Source: Peronospora farinosa (Eukaryota > Oomycota > Peronosporomycetes > Peronosporales > Peronosporaceae). Taken from it: a stretch of DNA of 64,000 nucleotides. The stretch spans positions 62,001 through 126,000 of the forward strand of contig CANTFK010000380.1 in NCBI GenBank assembly GCA_947646735.1, in the 5' to 3' direction. The notes under the pieces were generated by a model. It made no database searches. It had not been told where the DNA came from and saw nothing but the letters and a program-made list of their open reading frames with translations. Positions 9,739-20,372 of this stretch are shown here, in pieces; the first letter of the stretch is position 1; each line of letters begins with the position of its first letter. The translations under genes were made by a program, and so were the position numbers.

Positions 9739-11640
9739 TTACTTTACGCTTTTCGTATTGTGTTTGTATACAGCAGCAATCTCAGAGTACACTTGAATGT
9801 AATGTGCTCGAGAGCGGATACTGGTGTGGTCTCCAGGTACCATTGCCACATAGTTTGGCACAATAGATCCATCCTGTAAATTGCTTGTACTATCCCCAAC
9901 CAGCTTTTGCAATGATCGACACGCAAAGTTGAGGTAGTACGTGTCCTCGACACCACAAATGACGTGAATTTTTCCGCGTAATTCCGTCAGCAGTAACTCT
10001 GGTCTCTTTTGAAGATACTTGCAAATGTCGAACCGCTCCCAATATTTCGCAACATCACGATTTATGTCACCCGACAACTTGTCGAAAAGAGGGATTGGCA
10101 TTCCATCAGCACCTCGTGGACCAAAGATGGCAAACTACATCAAAATAGTCAGCACAAGAACCAAACCACAGTGCATTCCAGCGCACTTAACTTACGAAAG
10201 CATCCCACTGCCCGCCATTGCCGCGACCGTATACTCGCTCCAGTAAATTCTCGTCACGGTTGTTGCACGTAGTGAGTCCATTGTTGCGGCTGGTCGGGTA
10301 CGGATTGCCATTAGCATCCCAATACGCATTCTCTGCTTCGTAGATATTCACCACTTGGAATCGCGAAAAGTCGACAGGATCAGGAGCCGAACTCCACGTG
10401 CCACCAAAAAAGTCGGGAAACTGTAGCTGCAGCCACAGTGTCGCCCAAGCACCCGACGAGTGGCCGTGTAGAAAACGACCCGACGCAGAAGGAACGACGG
10501 CATATAGGCTTTCTAGGTACGGGATGAATTCTGTCACTAATGCTGTACCCCATGGACCATTGGCTTCGGTATCAGCGAACGAAGTGTGGCCAAACCTAAA
10601 GCGCGACCCCAGGGTAACGCGAAGCATGGGAACCGGCCAATGTCCAGCCTGCCAATCCTGTCCCATCTCAGACGACAGAAATCCCTTTGCACGCTTTGCA
10701 TACGACTCCGTACCAGTAAATCCTTCAATGTAGTATACTGCGGGAAACCGAGACGACTTCTTCAAAGCCTTGTAATCCTTTGGCAGCACAATGGAAGCCA
10801 TCATGTACACGTCCTGATTGTGGTACTCACTCAAAAGTTGACTTTTCATTGTGATATGCTCAATCCACTCGGTCGGCGTCAAATCCATTGTCTCACTGAC
10901 AACCTGGTCCACGACAATCTTGACGACATTGTCAGCTTCATCACCATCAAACCGCACTTCGACCGGTTTGCTGTACGTATTCCCCACTCGCGAGTTGGCG
11001 TCCGGATCGTTCACATCTGTACCAACCACAAGTAAGCAACACAAAATAACACAACAGACATAGAAAAAAGAGAATAACAGCACACAATCGTCGAGCCGTA
11101 CCATGATGAATCAATGCTTGGACGAACAATTTATTGGAAAATACGTCCAAATTCTGAGGCACGAATCCCAAAGCATCCGGCGTTGAAAATGTCGTGCTTT
11201 CAAACTCAATCAGATCTCCAGGCTCCACATTTTTCTATAAACACATGGACGCAGTTCCATAAATAGTAGCATAAGTGCCAACGAAACTCAAATGTCAGCC
11301 CCAAATTCTAGTCTCAATTTAACATACAACGTCCTTGGCAAACAGCGGCCGTGGAGAATTCAGGTCAAAACTTTCAAAGCGTGGCTCAGGGTCCGGTCCA
11401 GGAGCAAAAAAAAGGATCACACGTCCGTCTTTGATAAGTTCCTGGCCTTTGTATACAACGCAAAAGATCAAATTTGACTTGAGGGAGTTCTGTATGACAC
11501 GTGGAGGATGAGCATTAGTATATATTACCGAAAGGATTGACAATGGAGGAATGACGCACCTCTGGATAAGAATAATAATTGCTACTGGTGATCTGGCAGG
11601 AGAAATAGTCCGGGAAAATGGTCTCAAGTACACGATTCAT
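9739..11640 (-). CDS. Alpha/beta-hydrolase, putative esterase family; 5' end unresolved
   Basis: Five exons can be joined in phase on the minus strand: 11640-11560, 11489-11328, 11234-11102, 11016-10196 and 10134-9739, giving 530 codons, with introns of 61-93 bp (donors GTGCGT, GTATGT, GTACGG, GTAAGT). The hydrolase domain has the nucleophile elbow GHSSGAW; likely Asp and His partners lie in CGVEDTYY and PGDHTSIRS. The layout resembles the PF00756-type esterase family. An N-terminal beta-rich domain precedes it (LIFCVVYKGQELI, RPLFAKDV). The frame stays open upstream of the ATG at 11640 to about 11740 (RISIDFRNAPRQIGIYL), so the true start, perhaps with a signal-peptide exon, is farther up or lost. 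Substrate unknown. Confidence 0.72.
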
Positions 11641-11844
11641 TATGGGGCTGTAAGATGTGCTTATTATCAAGTATATACCAATCTGACGTGGAGCATTTCT
11701 AAAGTCAATAGAAATGCGTGTAGCGTCCCTTGATATAGATTAGCTATAACAGGGATCCGCATTGTACCGGTATTTCGATACTAAGTACATTTTCATATTT
11801 CGTCTTTCTTTAATATTCGCATACGGCTGCCATCGCGTACGATT

Positions 11845-12385
11845 TCGACAGCATTTTCGGGAAGATCATTAAAGGTCGACATTCCATTTTACAAGCTTTT
11901 CGAGACGGCACATGTCGTCGCTATCCTTGACGCTTTTCCGATCGTACGCTACCGTTTTCATGGCTGTTGGCTTCGCTACTTTCTTGGACAATCTCAACAT
12001 ATATTTCTAGTAATATTTACAGTTAATTTTGACAAAATTATTGTATATAATACTAGAAATATAAGAAATGGTAATTGATTCACAATTAATTTTGACAAAA
12101 TAAAATGTAAAACAATTATCATTTCTTCCAAAAGGTGACGACAGAAATGGCTGGGCAATATGTTCAAGGAGCTTTCACATTTTGCCAAGGCGGTAGAGGA
12201 AGCCACGGACTGTGATCGCATTCACATTATCCATTGTTCTGGATAATGTCAGACCAGGCTGTATTCCACGCACACATCCATGTGATCCCGCGCTTTAATG
12301 ACGATAAACTCATTAAGCTGCCGGCGTGGTCAAACCATGATGATGGAGGAAGAAGGCCATGCAGATCAAGATGCAGAACAAGCTC
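11845..12385 (+). pseudogene. HIT-family (histidine triad) pseudogene
   Basis: Pieces of one HIT protein appear in order but in different frames: FDSIFGKIIKG, then DIPFYKLFETAHVVAILDAF, then VFMAVGFATFLDNLN, then NMFKELSHFAKAVEEATDC, then the active-site triad VFHAHIHVIPRFNDDKL. At least three frameshifts and an AT-rich insertion (about 11999-12127) interrupt the order. HIT proteins hydrolyse or transfer nucleotides from nucleotide conjugates; this copy cannot make a full protein. The Cys of the usual CIFCKI motif is also replaced. An intact paralogue elsewhere in the genome is likely. Confidence 0.75.
11999..12127. repeat. AT-rich insertion with two hairpins in the HIT pseudogene
   Basis: This 129-bp stretch is much more AT-rich than its neighbours. 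It contains a perfect 12-bp inverted pair (ATATTTCTAGTA at 12001 and TACTAGAAATAT ending at 12062) and a second, 14/15-bp pair (12063-12077 with 12113-12127). The direct repeat TTAATTTTGACAAAAT also occurs twice. It sits between two consecutive parts of the HIT protein. It may be a small MITE-like insertion or a degenerate intron; I cannot tell which. Confidence 0.5.
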
Positions 12386-13334
12386 GAGGATGTCTGATTA
12401 TTTGACTTTGTTTGTAGCACAGAGTAAAGTAAGCTTTGCACCGGTTCGCGTTCGTGCCTGGAAGAAAAGCCCTCATGGTTTTTTATGGGCACCTTTTGTC
12501 ATTGGCTCTGTGATTTTTTGTTTGAAGTTGTGGAGGTGGTTTGGTGTCCGTCGGCCGTCTTGGAAACAAGTCTAGTGTCGTAGTAACGTGACTGTATGTG
12601 TGTAACTCCGAGCGACTGTGGTGACCGCTTTGTTATCGAAGCAGCTGTCAAATATCGACGAAGACAAAAAAGTAGCCGCAATGCTGCAGAAAAACTAAAA
12701 GTCAACGAGGTCGCCACCGATGAAAGCTAGTCAGGAGTTTATGCTATGGATTGTGTTGATGCTGACACTATCGACTGATATCGTGCTCGGAGCTATCGAG
12801 GATCAAGGATGCCACACTGCTGAGGCAAAGTGACACCGAGGTTAACACATCTACACACACCTTCGCTTAGGACGAGCGAGACAGTTTTGGAGCGCGAAAG
12901 CATCGCGTATTTGCACCCGGAGCAGGCCATCCATCCATTTTTCTTCGAATATGGTCGCGTGGGACGCTATCAAAGCATACGATTCCGTCGCCTCAATCGT
13001 GTCTGGCCCATTGTAGGTTGTACCATCACACTGTCGTTTCCTTCGTCCGTGGCTGACGCGGCGCTTTCCCGCACATTTTTGTATTACACGTGTTCTGTCT
13101 CGCAACCTTCATGTCGCTGCTGCTTTTCCTTGGACGTGCTTCTGGTAGTGCTTTTTCGACCCAACGGACATCATCATCCCGATACCTCGTCGTGGCGTGA
13201 AAGCTTCTAATGAGCCACAACTGTTTGAGAATTCTTTTGGGGACTACCTATCGCGTCAATTTGCTGGATAACTTTCATGGTAGTTCAGCTCTCATCAAGG
13301 CCAATCAATACTATTGGAATTTAGCTTTGCGGCA
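12386..13334. other. Unassigned region with possible decayed coding
   Basis: About 950 bp between the HIT pseudogene and the 3' end of the membrane-protein gene. Short ORFs (12234-12575 tail, 12830-13210, 13210-13776) read partly like protein but change frame and contain stops, and I recognise none. The area may hold further decayed gene fragments; nothing intact can be supported. Confidence 0.4.
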
Positions 13335-15785
13335 TCATGCAAGTAGTGCAAAGCGCAATGGCAGGTCAATGCGGGCAAAGCAACCGAAGGTGACCACCAT
13401 AGTCACGGCGGTCAGATACCAAAATTGGGCGTGGAAGTCCTGCAGCATAAGACGCTGTATCCAGAGTCGCGCAGGCATGCCATCGATGGAGCCGCTGATA
13501 GCATCAGGCTGTGCAGTCTTGCCCAAGTCTTCGGGTGACGAGCGCAACCGCGACCGCAATTTACAGGTGAAGATTTCACGTGCGAGGAACGCACCACCAA
13601 GTCGGCCAATAAACATGCACACACAGCGCAGCCACAAATTCGCCTGGTCTTGCAGCACGGAGAGAGCATTATCTGGCTTCTCAAACACTGCCAGTAGCGT
13701 CAGAAGTGAAGGCACCAGTATTAGCGCTGTGGTATCGGCCATATTGTCTTGTTCTGCAAGCTTCATGAGAAAATAAAGTGGTCTCAGAGCGTCACTGGTA
13801 GCTGCCCTCAAGGGAGGACTTGTTGCTATGGTTGCATGAGCCTTATCATCATTACCAAACCGAGAGGACACGCTTGTTCGGCTGATACATTTACTGCAGT
13901 TCATCTGTGTACGCAAGCATTCGACGCAAAAAATCGGCGTCTTAAATATGCTTGCCTTTCGAGCCGGCAATGGAATGTCACGGTCTAAAGCCCAACTACC
14001 GTTTACATTTCGGTCTCGTTCACGATTTCTGCTACCAGTTTCTTGCCAGGAAGGCAACTCGCCAATATCACTTTCTTTGTCGTCAATGTTTTGTGGCACG
14101 ATAAAGCCGTCTGAGCCGTAACCACTGTCATATTCGCAATCGTGATCACTGCTGATATGAAGTAGATCAACGTTCGTCTCCATTGCTGCTGCTCCAGCTA
14201 CGCCGCAATTCAGACCCAGTATTCCGTGTGTTCTAGATGACATATTGTGCGGCAAACACTTTGAAATATCCATTGCTGAGGTCTTTGAGTATAGGCAAAA
14301 TGCAACGGAAGACGTGACATGCAAAGGTATGGCCAACCAGACTGAAGATGTGCGCTTGAAATCCGTGTAGACACCCGTATTGAGAAAAGCAATATGGATA
14401 TTGTTGAGGAACAACATGCCCCAGTACAGCGCGTCGATGGGTGTGTCCGAACCCACAAGGATGTACCAGAAAACATAGTAGTAGAGCTGCCCCACGTACA
14501 GCAGCGATGGGTGCTCAAAAGGTTCCGACATGCTGTTTACCATATGAGTGATCACGAAGAAGTAGCCTTGCATTAGCAGCAGATAGAGCACAGAAATCGC
14601 CAGCTTGAGCCACGACTCACTTCTAGTCGTCGACGCCGCTGAGAGGTCTTCAGCAAGCGCAAACAGCCGCACGCATAGGTGTCCGAGAAACAGCGGGACA
14701 TGCACCACCAGCGCGCTGTATGCCACCGCGTGTTCGAGGCTGAAGCGAACTTTCCCGACACGGGAGCAGAAAAGCACAATGCACAAAATAGGTGACAGCA
14801 AGTATAGCAGGAACCACGATCGCGTCGAAGCTTCTCCTCCACGTGCCGAGCTGTACGACAAGAACATGATGAGCCATAGCACTAGCGCGCAGAAGCCACA
14901 GCCACAGATCAATCTGGTCACTGGCTGTCCCTGTCGTTGTGCTTGTTCGCTCATTGACGGTCGAAGAGTCTCATTTTCACTCCTTCCCCCTCCCGGTCGC
15001 TGTCTCACAAGAGTGGTCGTCTTTAACCTTGAATATTCATCCATAGATGAATCCAACGAACTTTCTACCTCTTGCATGGCGTTGAATGTCTCCTCTTCTT
15101 CCAAAACTCTGTGCGTTCTTTGATCCTGTTCTTGTTCCATCACGAGATTCTCATACTGCGAACGTGCAGTCCTTGGTTGTATACTAAAGAAAAGTGGCAC
15201 AGCTCCAAGTGCGACAATACCAAACAATGTATTGCCCACAATCCACGAATATCGACTCGTTGGTAAACTCATGTACCATTCCACGAAGCTGATCGCAACA
15301 CTAACAAGTGCAAGTCCATACCAGATCTTAGTCTGACCTTCTTCTTCTTCATCTAATAGTGAGAATCGAAATACCAATAGAAATGGAACAGTTACCAGCA
15401 CAAAGTTGCACAAATACCAGACCGGAGTCACAATAATCGAGTAAGCAGCATGACCAAATTGACCCACAATACAAAATAATGTAAGCAACACCAATGACAC
15501 AAGAGGAAAAGTTGCACGCCATAATAACAAATTCCACTCGCTTTGAGTTGCAGGACCCTGACGAAATTTTTCCAGCAACTCAAGCGCTACATATGATTGA
15601 TGTCGAGCACGACGTGGACCTGAAGCGAGAAAGTTCCATACATTCTGACGGGATAAAGCAGATGAGGAGGAGATGACACTGGGTAAACTAGTATTGCGAT
15701 TGCGATTGAATGTGGATACGAGCTTCATAGTCCACGTTAGCAGCGCGACACTGCCGTGCCACAAATAGGTTAAGGCACCGACCAT
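13335..15785 (-). CDS. Unrecognised 816-aa multi-pass membrane protein
   Basis: One long exon on the minus strand. Hydrophobic segments at about residues 90-150 (FPLVSLVLLTLFCIVGQFG, YLCNFVLVTVPFLLVFRF), 160-210, 290-360 (FCALVLWLIMFLSY, FLLYLLSPILCIVLFC), 370-500 and the C-terminus predict roughly ten to twelve membrane spans. A Ser/Asp-rich, probably cytosolic loop at about residues 530-650 includes a Cys-rich patch (CVECLRTQMNCSKC). The extreme C-terminus is again hydrophobic. I do not recognise a transporter or receptor family. The ATG at 15785 begins a hydrophobic, unmarked N-terminus. Codon use and the intact length support a real gene. Confidence 0.8.
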   Translation of the reverse strand: MVGALTYLWHGSVALLTWTMKLVSTFNRNRNTSLPSVISSSSALSRQNVWNFLASGPRRARHQSYVALELLEKFRQGPATQSEWNLLLWRATFPLVSLVLLTLFCIVGQFGHAAYSIIVTPVWYLCNFVLVTVPFLLVFRFSLLDEEEEGQTKIWYGLALVSVAISFVEWYMSLPTSRYSWIVGNTLFGIVALGAVPLFFSIQPRTARSQYENLVMEQEQDQRTHRVLEEEETFNAMQEVESSLDSSMDEYSRLKTTTLVRQRPGGGRSENETLRPSMSEQAQRQGQPVTRLICGCGFCALVLWLIMFLSYSSARGGEASTRSWFLLYLLSPILCIVLFCSRVGKVRFSLEHAVAYSALVVHVPLFLGHLCVRLFALAEDLSAASTTRSESWLKLAISVLYLLLMQGYFFVITHMVNSMSEPFEHPSLLYVGQLYYYVFWYILVGSDTPIDALYWGMLFLNNIHIAFLNTGVYTDFKRTSSVWLAIPLHVTSSVAFCLYSKTSAMDISKCLPHNMSSRTHGILGLNCGVAGAAAMETNVDLLHISSDHDCEYDSGYGSDGFIVPQNIDDKESDIGELPSWQETGSRNRERDRNVNGSWALDRDIPLPARKASIFKTPIFCVECLRTQMNCSKCISRTSVSSRFGNDDKAHATIATSPPLRAATSDALRPLYFLMKLAEQDNMADTTALILVPSLLTLLAVFEKPDNALSVLQDQANLWLRCVCMFIGRLGGAFLAREIFTCKLRSRLRSSPEDLGKTAQPDAISGSIDGMPARLWIQRLMLQDFHAQFWYLTAVTMVVTFGCFARIDLPLRFALLA

Positions 15786-16349
15786 GACAATATCGAATTG
15801 GAAAAATTAAATGCGACTTTGAAACGCAATTATTGTGAGTAGAAATGATATTTTATTGTGCGTTGAGAATGATATATCGAGGTTTTTTATTGGTTACAGA
15901 CCTTGAAGCGGCAACTTTGAGATTGAGGGTATGCAATTCGCAATGAATTAGATCGATAAAAACCGGTTTTTTGGTACAAACATATTTAAGAATGCCTCAA
16001 TTGAACCTTTCCAAGTACTTTACTCACAATTGTTTGTAGTGTCGGGCAGCCATATGGCTACAACTGATGCAGTCGTCTCAATCCCTAAAAAGAAAGTGCA
16101 CCACTATACCTCTTTATTGTCTTATAAAACTCTTACGTGAGACTCCGTGCGAGGTCGAAATCGGGAACCGGTTCTTGACGAGGTGGAGGTTTTGCGACTG
16201 AGTCACAGTTCCGGTAGGATGTCGTCTTTAAACTACAAAACTTTCGACTTTGACGTTCTACAAGGCCTAATGCTTGACGTATATTTGCTCCGTTTCTTCT
16301 CTGCGACGTGTTCGAGAACAAATGTGCGGGAAATGAGCTGGGTCTGGGT
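15786..16349. other. Intergenic flank left of the retrotransposon cluster
   Basis: About 560 bp. Upstream promoter DNA of the membrane-protein gene is followed by a possible broken reading on the plus strand beginning MATTDAVVSIPKKKVHHYTS at about 16053 and ending at a TGA near 16140, with more open frame up to the LTR edge (MSSLNYKTFDFDVLQG). I do not recognise it. It may be a host exon cut by the insertion at 16350, but no TSD proves this. Confidence 0.35.
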
Positions 16350-17685
16350 GTAATGGGGTTACACGATGGTTGGACAAATACATCCAACATTACGTCACAG
16401 TTGTAAACCATACGGATTTATATACATTGTATTTTCTGTGCTTTCCTTAAGAGGCAGTAAGTGTGGGTGTTGAGATACGGTATCGGTAATACCGTACCAT
16501 ATCGGTAATACCGTACCATATCGGTAATACCGTACCATATCGGTAATACCGTACCATATGGTAATACCGTACATATCGGTAATATCGTACCATATCGGTA
16601 ATACCGTGTCATATCGGTTATGGCCTGATCGCTATTCTAAGTACATCATACACGAATGTTTGGATGACACATCATCCAATAAAGAACCCTGCATATTATA
16701 ATTACTATTATGGTTATTATTATAGTGATTAATCAAATGTAGGGTGCTTAGAGTGAATTTTTCTTGAAATCTCAATGCATATATATATAAATTCTCATAT
16801 TGAGTTATAAAGATTAGCCTGTATTGGTTTGCTTCTCTTGTGCAATTCGTGCGTTGGTTTCTCGAACCCTTTAAGCTTCTAGCTTAACCCTTGCTCTCTG
16901 TGCGTTGGTTCTCAAAACTATTCAGCTTCTTGCTTGTTGACTAGAAAAGCCATCCAACCTTTTATATTGGAAAGACTTCATAGTCGTTGATTAAGTACTT
17001 TAAAACTTAGTGGCTTTCAAGACAATTAAAGAGTTCTTTAAAACCAAGTGGCCTATAAGCCTTACCCTAAAATTAGCCAATTAGGACTACATAAATAAAC
17101 GGCTAAAAGCTTTTTAGTTTTAAAGAACTAAATGAATTTACGGCTAAAAACTACTTAGTTCTATGGAACTAATCGAACGACTACGAAGTCTACCCGTTCT
17201 ACATTACAGGGAATAACTTCTTTAGTCTACGAGCTTACGCTCACTAGCTTAGCAAGCTTACGGTTCAAAGACCCAAACGCACGAGGTGCACGAGAAAACA
17301 AGTCTTATAGACTTTGCTTCTATAACTCAAAATGAGAGCTGTTACATATTTATGCATTAAGATATCAAATTTAACCTACCCTAAGTACCCTACACTAGAT
17401 TAATTACTATAACAGTAACAATAACATGCAGACTTCTTAATTGCACAACGTGTCGTCCAAACATCTGTGTATGATGTACTTAGTACAGCGATATCGATCA
17501 TCGAATCCTAACCGACATGAGACGGTATTACCGAATACCGTATCGTAACGCTCATACCTCATACCTTCTTGTAGGGAAGTACCAAAAATACGTTTATGCA
17601 ATATCCATAGAATTACAACCATGACATAATTTTGGATATACTATCCAACCGTTGTGTAACCCTGATACACCGTAGCTATGCTACA
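16350..17685 (+). repeat. A0 5' LTR containing a second family-A LTR in reverse orientation
   Basis: From 16350 to about 17080 the sequence runs as a forward family-A LTR. From 17669 back to about 17080 it reads as a family-A LTR in reverse, beginning TGTATCAGGGTTACAC on the minus strand. The reverse copy is close to the A0 3' LTR at 49431-49797. The last 16 bp (to CTACA at 17685) match a forward LTR end and are followed by the primer-binding region. The two copies meet tail to tail and both lack their last few tens of bases. The result is an inverted repeat of about 1.3 kb. Confidence 0.65.
16476..16618 (+). repeat. 19-bp tandem repeat in the A0 LTR
   Basis: About seven copies of a unit close to ATATCGGTAATACCGTACC, some shortened. 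Each unit contains the near-palindrome CGGTAATACCG. Other family-A LTRs carry a single hairpin at this position (ATACGGTATT and AATACCGTAT separated by 4 bp), so the array appears to be a local amplification of that hairpin. Confidence 0.85.
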
Positions 17686-18783
17686 CTTTGTAGCACTTGA
17701 TGGTCAGCCCTACACCTGAGTCTTTAAAAATGGCCCTCTGTGAGGATGGAGAGTCGTTATTACCTCTTTGAGGCACAACGCCTTGCGCCTGATAAAAAAG
17801 TCAGTGCTAAAAAATCGGAATTGATCAAGTTGATAATATTATGGCCCAAGGCTCTGAAAAACCTAATGTACGCCTTAAGTCCTTCATGCATTATGAAACA
17901 ACGTTAATGGGACAGCCTCATGGCCATGTAGCGTCGGCTATGCCAACGCGCTAGATTTCGATAGCCAAAGGCTCGCCTGCTTGTCCTGAGCGTAAAACCC
18001 TTCGAGGGGAAAGAAGGGGAAAACCTCCTCCTCTGAATCGGAGAGGTTGAAATGGCGATGATCGCTGCTTTAATCAAATCAGAGCATCAACGAGTTAGCA
18101 TGGCCATCTTCAAGCTCGGTGGCAGAGTTAGAGAATGGGCACTAATGTGCGATGCGTTTTAAGACGCTACGTTCCCAGCATAGGATTTTATTAAAGGACA
18201 GATGTCTCGTGTGTTTGCACCGCCTAATCAGGCATATCGCGTGCCCTCCACTTCTTAGTTCCCGACAAGAGCAAAAAACGATTTATCGGACTATTTCCAA
18301 GAGTTGAGAACTCTGCTTGCTACGATGCTGCTGGACCCTCTTTCAGAAGACGTCCAAGTTGCCATTTCTACGGAAGGTCGCCGCACAGGGGTCGCAAGGA
18401 CGGAAGTCTTCCGAGTTCACCCTTCGAATTTTTGAGGAAGCAATGCATAGCATTGAGCACCAAGTTCAATTACAAAGCGGCTCACTATGGTACCCAAGAG
18501 TATAACTCGAATGCCATTGATAAGGCCGAGCCCATGTAAATTAGCGATGCTGAAGATGAGGAAACTGAGCTTCAAGCTACAGAGCAGCAACGTAAGATCC
18601 GCAAATGTTACATGTGCGGAAGACAAGGAACATCCACCTAAGATTTCCGTTGCGAAAGCAACGTCAGAATTGGCAGAGCTAAAAACCTCGTTTCGAGCCG
18701 CAAGAAGGGCGTCGCGGGGAAAAACGTTGACTTCCAGTAGGCTTGGAGCGCCCTAATGATAATGAAACAAGTTCTGTTGAGCA
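17686..18783 (+). pseudogene. A0 gag remnant with primer-binding region
   Basis: After the LTR end at 17685 comes a tRNA-primer-like site related to that of A1 (TTTGTAGCACTTG...). A degenerate gag then starts near 17746 (ATGGAGAGTCG). Segments matching A1 Gag can be read in changing frames: a stretch like [13 protein letters not shown] at about 17880, [14 protein letters not shown] at about 18115, and a damaged CCHC knuckle (CYMCGRQG) near 18605. Many frameshifts and stops are present. It is cut at 18784 by a family-C unit. Confidence 0.8.
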
Positions 18784-20037
18784 TGTGGTAAAGTGCCAGG
18801 AGAATAGGGCCCCAGGGTACCAGGGTACAGGGGCTCCAGGGTACAAGGGCCCAAGACTCGCAAGGTCCCAAGGTTCAATCGAGGGTCACCAGGGACAGAT
18901 TTTCCAGTCACCAGGGACCGGGTTACTAGTCACCAGGGACAGGGGTACCAGTTACCGGGGACAGGGATACTAGTGATCGGGGACAGGGGTACCAGTTACC
19001 GGGGACAGGGGTACGAACGTCCAGGTTCAAAGGTACAAGGTTACCCTACCGTGCGCACACCAGGACCCGAAAGGGTCAGTGCCCTGAGGTGGTCCAGGGT
19101 CCTAAGTTCAAAGAAGGTACAATGTATTTCAACGTGCAGAGTAGGTACAGGCCCCAAGGTCTAAGAGCACAGGTTACAAGAGCCCAGGGTATCAGGGACC
19201 AGGGTACAGGGTACCGGGGTACCAGGATACCAGGATACCGGGGCCCAATGCCCGAGGGTGCAGAATCGGTACACGGAATATCGAAGATTACAGAAAGTAC
19301 AGGTACCAAGGAGCCAGTTCTTCCTCCAAGAGTCGACACGTGGCACTATCCAGATCAAAGGGTTAGGGTTAGGCAAGAAAAAGCATACAAAGTATAAGGT
19401 AAATAAACACACTCGAATTTGCATTACACGTGGCAGCTCCAAGCGCTTCCTTCAAGCTTCTCCGTCACCTCACCTATTCCGGGCGGGATGCCCTTTGGCC
19501 CACCGAGGTCAGGTGAGATGACGGCTCAAGCAACGCAATTAGAACCTCAGGATAGTTGGCCTGAGGTGTCAAGACTCAAGTGCGAGCTTGTTTCGATCTA
19601 CCCACCTGTTCCGGGGAAGGGATTTATTTTGCCCCCCCCCCGTTGAAGACATTCGTGTGGTAATATTCAAGCTCGAACGAACTCCAGGAAGTATTTTGGC
19701 CTGTGAGTTCGTACCCATTCAAGACCCGCTATAGGAAGCGGTTTCCCTACGGGGAACAAGAAAAGGGGTCGAAAGACCAAGAAACCGTTAGCCACCGAAG
19801 GGGTACATAGTACCAGGTGCACTGCTCTCGACCCAGTCGATTGAGCCCAAGAAACTCTGAGCCCGAGTGAAGCATATCCACTCGTGGCTTGTAATGGGGT
19901 TACACGACGGTTGTAGCGTCTTTCCGAGAGTTAACGGTTCAACTCCCCTTTGTATTGCATATAATGCATTATTATACTTCTCTTTAGAAAGGTATTAAGT
20001 ATGAGCGTTAAGATACGGTATTCGGTAATACCGTATC

Positions 20038-20346
20038 TGTAATGGGTCTACCTATTACATAAGTAGTTATAGGATTAATACATAATTACATAAGTAGGCA
20101 TAGGGCAGTATCCGATTAGCGGATACTGCGCGTCATCTTATTATTGGTTTATTATTGGGGTGCCAGACCCAGTAATTAGCCAATAATAAATTGACTTCCA
20201 TATTGAGTGGTTCCCATGAGCTAGGGAACATATTCGCACTTACTGCGAATTAAGACTAAAACAAAAATAAAACAGAGTTATATTTACGAGTTATTTCCTC
20301 AACGCCCTTTTAGTGTAAGACGGTAACGGGTCCTTAGCCCGTTACA
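20038..20346 (+). repeat. B1 5' LTR
   Basis: 309 bp, starting TGTAATGGG and ending CCCGTTACA. It matches the 3' LTR at 27490-27808 with scattered differences. Confidence 0.93.
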
Positions 20347-20348
20347 CC

Positions 20349-20371
20349 TGGTAGCACTTTGTAGTCCTTCC
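20349..20371 (+). promoter_or_regulatory. B1 primer-binding site
   Basis: TGGTAGCACTTTGTAGTCC begins two bases after the LTR end and would pair with a tRNA 3' end finishing ...GTGCTACCA. The same site follows the B2 5' LTR (40682), and a variant (TGGTAGCACTAGTAGTC) follows the A1 5' LTR (28257). I cannot name the tRNA. Confidence 0.6.
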
Positions 20372-20372
20372 A

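Noticed and set aside
10398..11035. Plus ORFs over the esterase
   Set aside because: Antisense shadows of the esterase exons.
11845..12385. Functional HIT protein gene
   Set aside because: The motif pieces lie in at least three frames with an insertion between them; short introns cannot reconcile all the breaks.
16476..16618. Possible CRISPR-like array
   Set aside because: Head-to-tail 19-bp copies without unique spacers, inside an LTR of a eukaryotic element.
18790..19260. ORFs rich in Gly/Arg/Gln (for example 18743-18973, 19089-19397) taken as genes
   Set aside because: They arise from CCAGGGTACAGG-like simple repeats in the C unit and recur as shadows on the other strand at 31110-31284.
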